Assembly: GCA_036308645.1 (NCBI GenBank)
Contig: JAXJVH010000052.1
Coordinates: forward strand, 47,041-111,040
Origin: RUG11462 sp036308645
Lineage (GTDB): Bacteria > Bacillota > Clostridia > Oscillospirales > Acutalibacteraceae
Direction of reading: 5' to 3'
DNA: 64,000 nucleotides
The translations under genes were made by a program, and so were the position numbers. Position 1 is the first letter of the stretch, and the number at the start of each line of letters is the position of its first letter. Below are positions 16,438 to 24,899 of this stretch, in pieces. The notes below the pieces were generated by a model. It was not told the DNA's origin. It saw nothing but the letters and a program-made list of their open reading frames with translations, and ran no database searches.

Positions 16438-17700
16438 TTAGTCGAAAAAAGTATTCTGTTTTAATATTTTAAGCGCTTCGCCGCTTAAATAAAGCGAACC
16501 GCAAACGCAAAAATCTTTGTTCTCTTGCTTTGCCGTTTTAATTGCGGGTTCTACGCTTTCAAAAGGCGTTACGTCATCGCAATATTGTTTTACCTTTTGT
16601 GCAAGTTCACAAGCGGAAATCGAACGGGGATTATTTACGGTAACGGTATAAATTTTTGAAAACAACGGCGCAATTTGTGAAACCACCGAATCAATATCTT
16701 TGTCTTTCATCATACCGAGAATAGCGGTCGGCTTGTCAAAATAAGTTTCAACATATTTTTTAAGTGCTTTTACTCCGTCGGGATTATGTGCGCCGTCAAC
16801 CAGAATTTTAGGATTTTTTGAAATAAGCTGGAGCCTTGCGGGAAAGTATGCGTTTTCAATTCCGTTTTTAATATTTTCATCGGTAACTGTAAAACCGCTT
16901 TTTTTAATTGCGGTAATGGCGGTAAGAGCATTATATTTTTGAATATTGCCCGATAGGGGCAGTTTCATCTTAATACCACAGCAGTTTATAACATCGCCGG
17001 TTATATCTTCTTTAACGGTTTTTACCGCATTTTTATCGGGAATTGAAAGAGATGAATTTTTTGCCTTGCAGATTTCTTCTATTTTATCAAATACTTCCCC
17101 TTTTTGAATAGGATAAAGCACAGTAGGGCAGTTTTGCTTTATAATACCGCCTTTTTCATAAGCAATTTGCGAGAGCGTATCGCCCAAATACTGCGTATGG
17201 TCAAGCGAAATGGAAGTAATAACGCTAACCGACGGTGTTTTTATAACATTTGTGGAATCAAGCCGTCCGCCGAGCCCTACCTCCAGCACGACTGCGTCGC
17301 ATTTGTGTTTATAAAAATAGAGAATACCGATAGCGGTTACAATCTCAAATTCGGTGGGGATTTCGTCGGCAGGATAAGTATCTACAACCGCCTTTATCTG
17401 CGAAACAATTTCAATAAGTTCATCTTCCGAAATCATCTCGCCGTTTATCTGAAAACGCTCTCTAAAATCGACGATATAAGGCGAGATAAACATACCCGTT
17501 TTATATCCTGCGTTTTGAAGAATATTTGCAGCATAGCAACAAACCGAGCCTTTGCCGTTTGTTCCCGCAACATGTATAAATTTTAAACTGTCCTGCGGAT
17601 TGCCGAGGTCATTCAGCAGTTTTGTAATTCTTGTAAGCCCCAATTTTGAGCCGAAAAGTAAAAATGAATCAATATAATCAGTCGCTTGTTTATAAGTCAT
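16438..17700 (-). CDS. folC: Folylpolyglutamate synthase / dihydrofolate synthase
   Basis: 420 residues, typical FolC size. ATP-binding loop HVAGTNGKGSVCCYAANIL, metal-binding SISLDHTQYLGDTLSQIAYEKGGIIK, and the C-terminal DGAHNPDG motif are all present. It adds glutamate residues to folates and may also make dihydrofolate from dihydropteroate. Directly upstream of spoIIA but separated by a terminator; no other folate gene is in the window. Confidence 0.94.
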   Translation of the reverse strand: MTYKQATDYIDSFLLFGSKLGLTRITKLLNDLGNPQDSLKFIHVAGTNGKGSVCCYAANILQNAGYKTGMFISPYIVDFRERFQINGEMISEDELIEIVSQIKAVVDTYPADEIPTEFEIVTAIGILYFYKHKCDAVVLEVGLGGRLDSTNVIKTPSVSVITSISLDHTQYLGDTLSQIAYEKGGIIKQNCPTVLYPIQKGEVFDKIEEICKAKNSSLSIPDKNAVKTVKEDITGDVINCCGIKMKLPLSGNIQKYNALTAITAIKKSGFTVTDENIKNGIENAYFPARLQLISKNPKILVDGAHNPDGVKALKKYVETYFDKPTAILGMMKDKDIDSVVSQIAPLFSKIYTVTVNNPRSISACELAQKVKQYCDDVTPFESVEPAIKTAKQENKDFCVCGSLYLSGEALKILKQNTFFD

Positions 17701-17781
17701 ATAATCACCAAGAGATATTATATATCAATTCCACCCCAAAAGCAAGGCGATTTAGAAAAGAATGAATAGTGAATAATATAG

Positions 17782-17852
17782 GGGAGCGCAGTGCGCTCCC
17801 GCAAAGCCATAATTTATAGTAAACTCAAAAGGGGCGCCCAATGAGCACCCCT
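17782..17852. repeat. Two dispersed palindromes downstream of the PH-like gene
   Basis: GGGAGCGCA-g-TGCGCTCCC (17782-17800, perfect) and GGGGCGCCCA...TGAGCACCCC followed by CTACGA (17831-17852). They belong to the GC-rich palindrome family seen also near 13.7, 49.1, 51.7 and 52.9 kb. Confidence 0.6.
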
Positions 17853-17876
17853 ACGAATGAATTTTGTTTTTGTGTT

Positions 17877-18329
17877 TTATCTATTGCTTTGTTGTGTTTT
17901 TATTAAATTCATAACTTTATCAGCGCACTTTGTTGCATTAAAGTCATAAGATTCAAATTTTGTATGTATAGTAACTATATGATTTGTTGCGCTTGCTTCG
18001 ACACGCTCTATTTCATCATAGTTTAAATTCACCTTTTTACCAGACATAGCATTGCTAATCGTTAAAGGGTTAGGTATAGAAACTCCTTCAACATGGTCAT
18101 CATAAACATCAATAAATGAATTTGCCATTGCTGGTGATTTGGCTTGTCCTATAAATGCAAATACAAAACATATAACACAACCAATATCAAAAACTATAGC
18201 AAACATCCCTAATAACCAATGCAAAAGAAAAGCGGCAAGAATGCAACATGCATAAAGCAAACCATATATAGCACCTAGTTTAGTTATCGACATATTTTCG
18301 GATTTGGATGAAAAAATTAATTTACTCAT
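17877..18329 (-). CDS. Membrane protein with C-terminal PH-like domain
   Basis: 150 residues. Two hydrophobic helices (about 18-40 and 42-62, rich in Cys, Leu and Phe) are followed by a soluble region with a predicted beta-rich pattern (VNLNYDEIERVEASATNHIVTIHTKFESYDF), as in small bacterial PH-like membrane proteins. Family not firmly recognised. It starts 11 bases after the lipoprotein gene, so the two form an operon opposite the XRE regulator and probably share its operator control. AGGAGAA precedes the ATG. Confidence 0.7.
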   Translation of the reverse strand: MSKLIFSSKSENMSITKLGAIYGLLYACCILAAFLLHWLLGMFAIVFDIGCVICFVFAFIGQAKSPAMANSFIDVYDDHVEGVSIPNPLTISNAMSGKKVNLNYDEIERVEASATNHIVTIHTKFESYDFNATKCADKVMNLIKTQQSNR

Positions 18330-18340
18330 AATATTCTCCT

Positions 18341-18679
18341 TTAAAAATCAATATCAAAATCGTTTTTGGAATAACTGTCATCGCCTATTTTTGTGTATTC
18401 ACCAGAAAAATAAACTTTTCCTTGTGAGCCTTCACCAGAAATATTCAATTCAAAATGACCATCAACATCAACAGTACCATCAGAATTTTCAGTTACGTTA
18501 GTGAGAACAGTATTTGTGTGAAAAGCATTACCGTATTCCAATGCTAATTCAACAGCTATATCACCATTAACTTCTGATAATAATTCACTATTAGCATTAG
18601 TTGTTCCGCTCCCATCACATCCACAAAACGCTGCACACATAATAACAACTACCAAAATTAAACTTAAAACTCTTTTCAT
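18341..18679 (-). CDS. Small putative lipoprotein
   Basis: 112 residues. Basic start MKRVLSL, hydrophobic core and a cysteine in AFCGCDGSG that fits a loose lipobox, predicting an exported lipid-anchored protein. The mature part is acidic with alternating polar strands (VDGHFELNISGEGSQGKVYFSGEYTKIGDDSYSKNDF) and no known domain. AAAGGAG precedes the ATG. First gene of a two-gene unit divergent from an XRE regulator, with two dyads in between. Confidence 0.72.
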   Translation of the reverse strand: MKRVLSLILVVVIMCAAFCGCDGSGTTNANSELLSEVNGDIAVELALEYGNAFHTNTVLTNVTENSDGTVDVDGHFELNISGEGSQGKVYFSGEYTKIGDDSYSKNDFDIDF

Positions 18680-18704
18680 TTTTTAAAATCTCCTTTAACT
18701 TAAA

Positions 18705-18750
18705 TATGCAACAGATTGTTGCATATATATTGTAACAAATTGTTACAATA
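18705..18750. promoter_or_regulatory. Tandem dyad operators between lipoprotein operon and XRE regulator
   Basis: Two perfect dyads with the same architecture: ATGCAACA-gat-TGTTGCAT (18706-18724) and ATTGTAACA-aat-TGTTACAAT (18729-18749). Shared core G-N-AACA-N3-TGTT-N-C; centres 24 bp apart. They sit in the shared divergent promoter region, as expected for binding sites of the XRE protein at 18787. Confidence 0.7.
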
Positions 18751-18786
18751 AAGTCAAGAGATATCTTTTTAATTTGGAGAAAAATT

Positions 18787-19005
18787 ATGGAAATGATTGG
18801 GCTTAAAGAGATTCGGAAGAAAAAAGGCTATAATCAACTAAAAGTCGCTATGGATTTAAATATAACTCGTCAAGCGCTTTCTTATTATGAAAACGGCAAA
18901 CGTTCCCCTGATATTGATATGCTAAAAGTTCTGTCCGAGTATTACGACGTTTCCATAGACTACCTTATCAACGGAAAAGAATTTGAATCAAAATACAAAA
19001 AATAA
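18787..19005 (+). CDS. XRE-family helix-turn-helix regulator
   Basis: 72 residues, essentially one HTH_3 domain: LKEIRKKKGYNQLKVAMDLNITRQALSYYENGKRSPDIDMLKVLSEYYDVSIDYLI. The protein is the DNA-binding unit alone, as in Cro-like autoregulators. TTTGGAGA precedes the ATG. It faces the lipoprotein/PH-like gene pair across two perfect dyads, so it probably represses itself and that pair. Signal unknown. Confidence 0.85.
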   Translation: MEMIGLKEIRKKKGYNQLKVAMDLNITRQALSYYENGKRSPDIDMLKVLSEYYDVSIDYLINGKEFESKYKK

Positions 19006-19035
19006 ACCCGACTTCGTTTATGAAGTCGGGTTTTG
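19004..19035. terminator. Bidirectional terminator between XRE gene and valS
   Basis: AACCCGACTTC-gttta-tGAAGTCGGGTT with A and T runs on both sides; ends converging transcripts of the regulator and valS. Confidence 0.88.
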
Positions 19036-19043
19036 TGTTCGAT

Positions 19044-21656
19044 TTACAGTTTTGCTAACTGTTCGTCAATCAAGGCTATTTTTTCTTTCATTTCTTTGGC
19101 TTTTGCTTTTTGTTCTTCAACAACCTGAACAGGTGCTTTTGCAAGGAAGCCTTCGTTAGAGAGTTTTCTCTCGGTCTGTTCTAACTTTTTAAGAACAGCC
19201 TCTTTTTCTTTGTTAAGTCTTGCACGTTCTGCTTCAAAATCCACAAGTTCGCCGAGCGGAATATAGATTTTAGCGTCGTTTGTAATAATTGAAACTGCGT
19301 TTTCGATTGCAAATTCTTCGGCAATTTCAACAGAAGAACCGCTTGCAAGTTTTGCGATAACCGCTTTTGAAGTTTCAAAAACGTTTTGTTTTGAAGTAGC
19401 AATATAAATTGCCGCTTTTTTGCTCGGTGCAACGTTCATCTCACTTCTTCTTGTACGAATAGCCTTAACTGCCGCCATAATGCTCTCAAATTCAGCCTCT
19501 TGCAATGAGAAATTAAGGTTTTCGTCATAATCTACCCAGTTGCTTATCATAATTGATTCGCCGTCGTGGGGAAGAGTCTGCCAAATTTCCTCTGTAATAA
19601 ACGGCATAAACGGGTGAAGAAGTTTCATACAACCGCTCATAACGTAAACCAAAACTGCTTTTGCGGTGGCTTTATCATCACTGTTTAAGCGGATTTTTGC
19701 GATTTCAATGTACCAATCGCAGAATACATCCCAAATAAAGTCATACAATTTTTGTACTGCAAGACCGAGTTCGAATTTTTCAAGATTATCAGTAACCTCT
19801 TTTGCAAGAGTGTTGAATTTTGAAATAATCCATTTATCCTCAACCGCCAGATTTTCGGGAATATGCGGCGCAGGTTCGTTTTCGTCCAAATTCATCAAAA
19901 TAAATCTTGCGGCGTTCCAAATCTTATTTGCAAAGTTTCGTGAAGCCTCAACTCGTTCGGGCAAATATCTCATATCGTTTCCGGGACTGTTGCCTGTTGC
20001 AAGAGTAAAGCGCAAAGCGTCAGCGCCGTATTTTTCAATTTCCTGTAACGGGTCAACGCCGTTGCCCAAAGATTTTGACATTTTTCTGCCCTGCGGATCT
20101 CTTACCAAGCCATGAATAAGAACGGTTGAAAACGGTGCTTTACCCATGTGTTCGATACCCGAGAACATCATTCTTGCTACCCAGAAGAATATAATGTCAT
20201 AGCCTGTTACAAGCGTAGAAGTAGGATAGAAATAATCAAGTTCTTTTGTTTTATCGGGCCAGCCGAGAGTAGAGAACGGCCAGAGTGCCGAAGAAAACCA
20301 TGTATCAAGAGTATCGGGGTCTTGAGTTAAGTTTTTAGAATGACATTTCGGACATTCGTGCGGTGCGTCTTTTGCAACGATTACCTCGCCGCAGTCTGCG
20401 CAATAATATGCAGGGATTCTGTGTCCCCACCAAAGTTGACGGGAAATACACCAGTCTTTGATATTCTCCATCCAATGGAAATAGATTTTATCAAATCTTT
20501 CGGGGATAAATTTGGTTTCGCCGTTTTTAACCGCTTCAATAGCAGGTTTTGCAAGCGGCTCCATTTTAACAAACCACTGTTTTGAAACTCTCGGCTCAAC
20601 GGTTGTTGAACAACGGTAGCAAGTGCCTACATTGTGAGTATGCTCCTCGATTTTTACAAGGAAACCGCCTTCTTCAAGGTCCTTAACAATCGCTTTTCGA
20701 GCCTCGTATCTGTCCATACCCGCATATTTCGGGTAATCGTCGACAATTTTAGCGTCATCGGTTAAAACGTTTATAACAGGCAAGTTGTGGCGCAGACCTA
20801 CTTCAAAGTCGTTAGGGTCGTGCGCAGGTGTGATTTTAACAACGCCTGTACCGAAGTCAACCGCAACATAATCATCTGCTACAACAGGGATTTCTCTGCC
20901 AACAAGCGGCAAAGTAAGAGTTTTACCGACAATATCTTTATATCGCTCATCATTAGGGTTAACCGCAACCGCAGTATCGCCGAGCAAGGTTTCAGGACGG
21001 GTAGTAGCAAGTTCAACATAACCGCTACCGTCAGTAAGCGGATAGCGAAGATGCCAAAATGAGCCTGCCTGCTCCTCATATTCAACCTCGGCGTCGGAAA
21101 TAGATGTCAAGCATTTCGGACACCAGTTTATAATTCGCTCGCCACGGTAGATAAGACCTTTTTCATAAAGGTTTACAAATACCTCTCTTACCGCCTTATT
21201 ACAGCCCTCGTCCATAGTAAAACGTTCACGTTTCCAGTCGCACGAAGAACCCATTTTTTTAAGCTGGTCAATAATTCTTCCGCCGTACTGCTCTTTCCAA
21301 TCCCAAGCACGTTCTAAAAAAGCCTCTCTGCCGATTTCCTCTTTTGTTACGCCCTCTTCACGCATTTTTTCAACGATTTTAGCCTCGGTTGCGATAGAAG
21401 CGTGGTCGGTTCCGGGAAGCCAAAGCGTTGAATAACCCTGCATTCTCTTAAAACGAACCAATATATCCTGCAAGGTGTTGTCAAGAGCATGTCCCATGTG
21501 AAGTTGACCTGTGATGTTCGGCGGTGGGATAACTATGGTATAAGGTTTCTTTTCGGGGTCGACCTCGGCGTGAAAATAATCGCCGTCCAACCAGAATTTA
21601 TAAATACGATCCTCAACTTCGTTAGGATTGTACTGTTTTGCAAGTTCTTTAGCCAT
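19044..21656 (-). CDS. valS: Valine-tRNA ligase
   Basis: 870 residues, class I aminoacyl-tRNA synthetase. HIGH motif as PPPNITGQLHMGHALDN near residue 45, editing (CP1) domain around 180-360 (GTGVVKITPAHDPNDFEVG), two CxxC zinc clusters, KMSKSLGNG near 525, and the C-terminal coiled-coil arm typical of ValRS (ARLNKEKEAVLKKLEQTERKL). AGGAAT precedes the ATG. No T-box leader is visible; instead a promoter lies at 21696-21724 and, above it, a separate promoter, Val-rich mini-ORF and terminator. Confidence 0.97.
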   Translation of the reverse strand: MAKELAKQYNPNEVEDRIYKFWLDGDYFHAEVDPEKKPYTIVIPPPNITGQLHMGHALDNTLQDILVRFKRMQGYSTLWLPGTDHASIATEAKIVEKMREEGVTKEEIGREAFLERAWDWKEQYGGRIIDQLKKMGSSCDWKRERFTMDEGCNKAVREVFVNLYEKGLIYRGERIINWCPKCLTSISDAEVEYEEQAGSFWHLRYPLTDGSGYVELATTRPETLLGDTAVAVNPNDERYKDIVGKTLTLPLVGREIPVVADDYVAVDFGTGVVKITPAHDPNDFEVGLRHNLPVINVLTDDAKIVDDYPKYAGMDRYEARKAIVKDLEEGGFLVKIEEHTHNVGTCYRCSTTVEPRVSKQWFVKMEPLAKPAIEAVKNGETKFIPERFDKIYFHWMENIKDWCISRQLWWGHRIPAYYCADCGEVIVAKDAPHECPKCHSKNLTQDPDTLDTWFSSALWPFSTLGWPDKTKELDYFYPTSTLVTGYDIIFFWVARMMFSGIEHMGKAPFSTVLIHGLVRDPQGRKMSKSLGNGVDPLQEIEKYGADALRFTLATGNSPGNDMRYLPERVEASRNFANKIWNAARFILMNLDENEPAPHIPENLAVEDKWIISKFNTLAKEVTDNLEKFELGLAVQKLYDFIWDVFCDWYIEIAKIRLNSDDKATAKAVLVYVMSGCMKLLHPFMPFITEEIWQTLPHDGESIMISNWVDYDENLNFSLQEAEFESIMAAVKAIRTRRSEMNVAPSKKAAIYIATSKQNVFETSKAVIAKLASGSSVEIAEEFAIENAVSIITNDAKIYIPLGELVDFEAERARLNKEKEAVLKKLEQTERKLSNEGFLAKAPVQVVEEQKAKAKEMKEKIALIDEQLAKL

Positions 21657-21695
21657 AAAAATTCATTCCTATCTAAATTTTATACAATTATATTT

Positions 21696-21724
21696 ATAAT
21701 ACCATTTATTCTGTGCTTTTTCAA
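21696..21724 (-). promoter_or_regulatory. Proximal valS promoter (P2)
   Basis: Minus-strand TTGAAA (21724-21719), 17-bp spacer, TATTAT (21701-21696), placed between the upstream terminator and valS. If active it allows valS expression independent of the upstream unit. Confidence 0.55.
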
Positions 21725-21734
21725 GGGTTTAAAG

Positions 21735-21775
21735 CAAAAAAATAAGCGTCGGACTTGAAAATTCAAGCCTGACGC
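21735..21775 (-). terminator. Terminator between the Val-rich mini-ORF and valS
   Basis: 14-bp stem GCGTCAGGCTTGAA paired with TTCAAGTCCGACGC (one mismatch, one wobble), followed by TTATTTTTTT. It ends about 80 bases before the valS start. Confidence 0.85.
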
Positions 21776-21809
21776 ATTTACTTAAAAACTAATAAAAAAG
21801 CAAAGCAAA

Positions 21810-21875
21810 TCAAGCCCGTTCGTTTTTCACGACGGACACGACGACTGTATTCTGATTAAAAATAAATTTAGCCAT
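21810..21875 (-). CDS. Val-rich 21-residue peptide, candidate valS leader
   Basis: Minus-strand ATG at 21875 with AAAGGAG 9 bases upstream encodes MAKFIFNQNTVVVSVVKNERA, then TGA. Residues 11-16 are V-V-V-S-V-V, encoded by GTC/GTG rather than the GTT/GTA usual in this AT-rich window. A strong promoter (21906-21934) starts about 24 bases before the ATG and a terminator follows at 21775-21735, then valS. CCGTCGT within the Val codons can pair with ACG-a-ACGG just after, and CGGGCTTGA at the stop codon can pair with the terminator 3' arm TCAAGTCCG. This is the layout of a leader-peptide attenuator, but a stand-alone micropeptide gene is possible because valS has its own candidate promoter. Confidence 0.62.
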   Translation of the reverse strand: MAKFIFNQNTVVVSVVKNERA

Positions 21876-21905
21876 CTTTATTTGCTCCTTTAAACTTATA
21901 AACAT

Positions 21906-21934
21906 ATTCTAACACCATGAATATATTATGTCAA
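21906..21934 (-). promoter_or_regulatory. Promoter of the Val-rich mini-ORF (P1)
   Basis: Minus-strand TTGACA (21934-21929), 17-bp spacer, TAGAAT (21911-21906). It begins 5 bases past the decarboxylase stop codon, so it is a dedicated promoter. Confidence 0.75.
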
Positions 21935-21938
21935 GATT

Positions 21939-23267
21939 TTAATTGCACGTTTCATTTATAACTACTTTGATTTTATCAACGGAGTATTTTTTGAAAAGAG
22001 CGATATGCCGAGGAGTAATTTTTTCGCCGCTTATCGCTATTGGCACTGCCGGAGGGCAGGAAACAGTTGAAAATCCGCAAATTCTGTTTAAAGCGGATTC
22101 AGCCGTTACCTCTTCCTGCGGTGAAAAATATGCTTCTCGAATAGATAAAACCTGCTCGATTTCGGGTAAAATTAAATGTTTTGATACAATTTTTTCTTTT
22201 GGTTTAAGACTTTTCAAAGCGTTTTCAACTCTGTCAAAATCTTCGCCGCTGTTAGCGGGACTGAACATCATTACCGCAAAACGCTCGTCGCAATATTCAC
22301 ATTCAACTTTTTGCCGTCTTAAAATCTCGCCGACCTCATAGCCTGTATATCCTATATTCTCGGCACACAGGGTAATTTTCAGCGGTTCTGCGCTTAAATC
22401 CTCTGCGTCGATTGATTTTATGTAAACCTTTAATTTGTTTACCTTTTCAATACATTTCTGCAATTCCGATTCAAAATTTTCCGCCATATATCTATTTGCA
22501 TTATCAAGTGATTTCAAGATGAGATAAGACGGACTTGTCGAGCCGAAAACCGCCATAGTTTCTTTTATATGGTTTAAATATTTTTCGTTATTTATATGTA
22601 AATAAGCGCCGCCCGTAAGAACAGGCAAAGTTTTATGCGCCGAATCACAGCACATATCAGCGCCGAGGTCTATAGGGTGTTGCCCTGTGAATTTTAAGTA
22701 TGCGCCGTGCGCATTATCAACCAAAAGCGGAATTTCAAATTCTTTGCATACCTCCGAAAAGCCTTTAATATCAGCCATATTGCCAAGATAATCGGGCGAA
22801 GTTATGTAAACTGCACAAGGTTTTGTTTTAATAGTTTGCAGTTTTAATTTTAACTGCTCGGCGGTGATAAAACAAGAGCAAATAGAGTCGGTGGAGTCGG
22901 GCAAAAGCCATTCGACATCAAAGTCAATCAAAGCCGCCGAATGAACAAACGCTTTGTGCACGTTTCTTGCGGCTAACACAATCGGTCGGGCAGATTTGTT
23001 CATACGGTTGGTTACCGCCGACATAAGCATTGCCTTTATACATTGTGATGAGCCTTCGGCAGAGTAAAACGTGTGCTTTGAGCCGAAAACGGCAGTTGCG
23101 TTTTTCTCGGATTCTGCGATAATTCCGTCAGCCTCGTAAAGCGAGTCTGCGCCTTTTATTTCGGTTATATCATCGGGAAAGCCTTTGCCTTTATGCCCCG
23201 GCATGTGCAGACGGGACATATCACTTTTTATGTAATTGTCAATAAAGTCTGCAATAGGTGTGGTCAT
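21939..23267 (-). CDS. Orn/Lys/Arg decarboxylase-family PLP enzyme
   Basis: 442 residues. Starts with the family motif SRLHMPGHKGKGFP; the PLP lysine lies in CDSAHKTLPVLTGGAYL. The length and a short C-terminal domain match the YaaO/SpeA-like group of basic amino-acid decarboxylases rather than the 700-residue inducible enzymes. It would make a polyamine precursor (agmatine, cadaverine or putrescine); the substrate cannot be told. It starts 4 bases after the SCIFF maturase stop, so it is co-transcribed with the SCIFF genes. Confidence 0.87.
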   Translation of the reverse strand: MTTPIADFIDNYIKSDMSRLHMPGHKGKGFPDDITEIKGADSLYEADGIIAESEKNATAVFGSKHTFYSAEGSSQCIKAMLMSAVTNRMNKSARPIVLAARNVHKAFVHSAALIDFDVEWLLPDSTDSICSCFITAEQLKLKLQTIKTKPCAVYITSPDYLGNMADIKGFSEVCKEFEIPLLVDNAHGAYLKFTGQHPIDLGADMCCDSAHKTLPVLTGGAYLHINNEKYLNHIKETMAVFGSTSPSYLILKSLDNANRYMAENFESELQKCIEKVNKLKVYIKSIDAEDLSAEPLKITLCAENIGYTGYEVGEILRRQKVECEYCDERFAVMMFSPANSGEDFDRVENALKSLKPKEKIVSKHLILPEIEQVLSIREAYFSPQEEVTAESALNRICGFSTVSCPPAVPIAISGEKITPRHIALFKKYSVDKIKVVINETCN

Positions 23268-23271
23268 AAAA

Positions 23272-24636
23272 TTAATCCTCGTCAGCCTCGGCTACTTGCA
23301 TCATAATTGCACATTCAATGCGTTTTTTGAAAAGTTTACAGCCGTATTCGTATATGCCGTTTATATTTCCCGTAGCGTGGTAAGAATTTGCCGCACAACC
23401 GCCCGAACAGTAAAGTTTTGCAAAGCAATCTTTACATTCTTCTTTTGCGTAAGCGTTGCAAAGTTTAAATTCATTTACCTTTTCGTGATTTGAAACGCCG
23501 TTCCAAATATCGCCTAATTTGTATTTTTCATCGCCGACAAACTGGTGGCAAGGGTAAAGTTCGCCCTGCGGCGTTACCGCCATATATTCCGTGCCGGAAC
23601 CGCAACCCGTAATTCGTTTGTAAATACAAGGGCCGTTGCTTAAATCAAGCATATAGTGGTAAAAAGTGAAACCGTTACCCGCCTTTTTGCGTTTAATCAT
23701 CTCTTTGCTTAAAATTTCATATTGACGGAGCAAAATCGGTAAATCTTCATCAGTCAGCGCATAAGGCTCATTCGGAGGACAAACCACAGGCTCCATAGAA
23801 AGTTCCTTAAAGCCTAAATCAGCCATGTGGAAAATATCATTTGTGAAATCGACATTGTTATGTGTAAAAGTTCCTCGCATATAGTAACTTTTGTCACCTC
23901 GTTTTTCAACGAATTTCTTGAATTTAGGCAAAATTTTATCGTATGAGCCGTTACCGCCTAAATCTTTTCTGAAATGGTCGTGAATTTCAGGTCTGCCGTC
24001 AAGACTTAATACCACATTATCCATTTCGGCATTGCAAAAGTCGATAACATCGTCGTCGATTAACACGCCGTTGGTGGTAAGCGTAAAACGAAAGTTTTTG
24101 TTTTTATCTTTTTCAATACTGCGAGCGTATTTTACCAGTTGTTTTACCACATCGAAATTAAGCAAAGGCTCGCCGCCGAAAAAGTCAACCTCAAGATTTC
24201 TTCTTGTGCCTGAATTTTCTACAAGAAAATCAAGCGCACGTTTGCCTGTTTCAAAACTCATCAAAGCGTCTTTGCCGTGATATTTACCCTGCGCCGCAAA
24301 ACAGTAGGAACAATTTAAGTTGCAAGAATGAGCAACGTGTAAGCAAAGCGCTTTTATAACGGTATTGCGATTTTTAAAATCAATCGCCAAATCCTCGTAT
24401 TCGTCTTTTGACCAAAGTTTTCCTAAGTTTTCGAGTTCTTTTACGTCCTCAATACATTCTAAAACTTCGTACTCTTCAACACCGTATTTTTCCGTAATGT
24501 TTTTTACAATTTCATCCTTGCTTTTCTGTTTGTACTGCTCGATAATATCATAAGCCACCTCGTCAACCGAGTGAACGCTGCCCGAATTAGTATCAAGCAC
24601 AATATTATAACCGTTTAATTTATACTGATGTACCAT
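23272..24636 (-). CDS. scfB: SCIFF peptide radical SAM maturase
   Basis: 454 residues. Radical SAM cluster motif CNLNCSYC near residue 105, preceded by an N-terminal peptide-recognition region (VHQYKLNGYNIVLDTNSGSVHSVDEVAYDII). The C-terminus is a SPASM domain with CGSGTEYMAVTPQGELYPCHQF, ECKDCFAKLYCSGGC and a last Cys in YEYGC, binding auxiliary iron-sulfur clusters. Enzymes of this family form thioether cross-links on SCIFF peptides (ranthipeptides). The precursor gene lies directly upstream, separated by a terminator hairpin. Confidence 0.94.
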   Translation of the reverse strand: MVHQYKLNGYNIVLDTNSGSVHSVDEVAYDIIEQYKQKSKDEIVKNITEKYGVEEYEVLECIEDVKELENLGKLWSKDEYEDLAIDFKNRNTVIKALCLHVAHSCNLNCSYCFAAQGKYHGKDALMSFETGKRALDFLVENSGTRRNLEVDFFGGEPLLNFDVVKQLVKYARSIEKDKNKNFRFTLTTNGVLIDDDVIDFCNAEMDNVVLSLDGRPEIHDHFRKDLGGNGSYDKILPKFKKFVEKRGDKSYYMRGTFTHNNVDFTNDIFHMADLGFKELSMEPVVCPPNEPYALTDEDLPILLRQYEILSKEMIKRKKAGNGFTFYHYMLDLSNGPCIYKRITGCGSGTEYMAVTPQGELYPCHQFVGDEKYKLGDIWNGVSNHEKVNEFKLCNAYAKEECKDCFAKLYCSGGCAANSYHATGNINGIYEYGCKLFKKRIECAIMMQVAEADED

Positions 24637-24678
24637 TTTGTTTTATCCTTTTATTATTTTTGATTTTTATTATATAGT

Positions 24679-24702
24679 AAAAACGCCACCTTTTCGGTGG
24701 CG
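24679..24702 (-). terminator. Hairpin between SCIFF precursor and maturase genes
   Basis: Minus-strand CGCCACC-gaaaa-GGTGGCG followed by five T. It probably lowers maturase expression relative to its peptide substrate. Confidence 0.8.
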
Positions 24703-24722
24703 GTCTTTTATTTTTTCAGAAA

Positions 24723-24869
24723 TTATTTAGAAGCGTTTTCGCATTTCTGGTTAGCAACGCCGCAAGAAGTTTTGCAAGCAGACTGACAAGATGTCTGACA
24801 TTCGCCGCAACCGCCTGTTTTTACGCTCTTTTTAAGGTCACGAGTGTGAACAGTTTTAATTCTTTTCAT
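24723..24869 (-). CDS. scfA: SCIFF ribosomal peptide precursor (six cysteines in forty-five residues)
   Basis: 48 residues starting MKRIKTVHTRDLKKSVKTGG with six Cys at 21, 24, 28, 32, 36 and 43, each with Thr/Ser/Ala neighbours (CQTSCQSACKTSCG). This matches the near-universal clostridial SCIFF family. ATG at 24869 is preceded by AAGGAGATG. The maturase follows on the same strand. SCIFF is processed to a thioether-bridged peptide; its biological role is unknown, though its conservation suggests a housekeeping function. Confidence 0.95.
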   Translation of the reverse strand: MKRIKTVHTRDLKKSVKTGGCGECQTSCQSACKTSCGVANQKCENASK

Positions 24870-24899
24870 AAGTGCATCTCCTTAAATATTGTTGTAGAA

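Noticed and set aside
17104..17586. 160-residue plus-strand reading frame
   Set aside because: Antisense to folC; no ribosome site.
21657..21940. T-box riboswitch upstream of valS
   Set aside because: The conserved T-box sequence (AGGGTGGNACCGCG) is absent and the region is too short.
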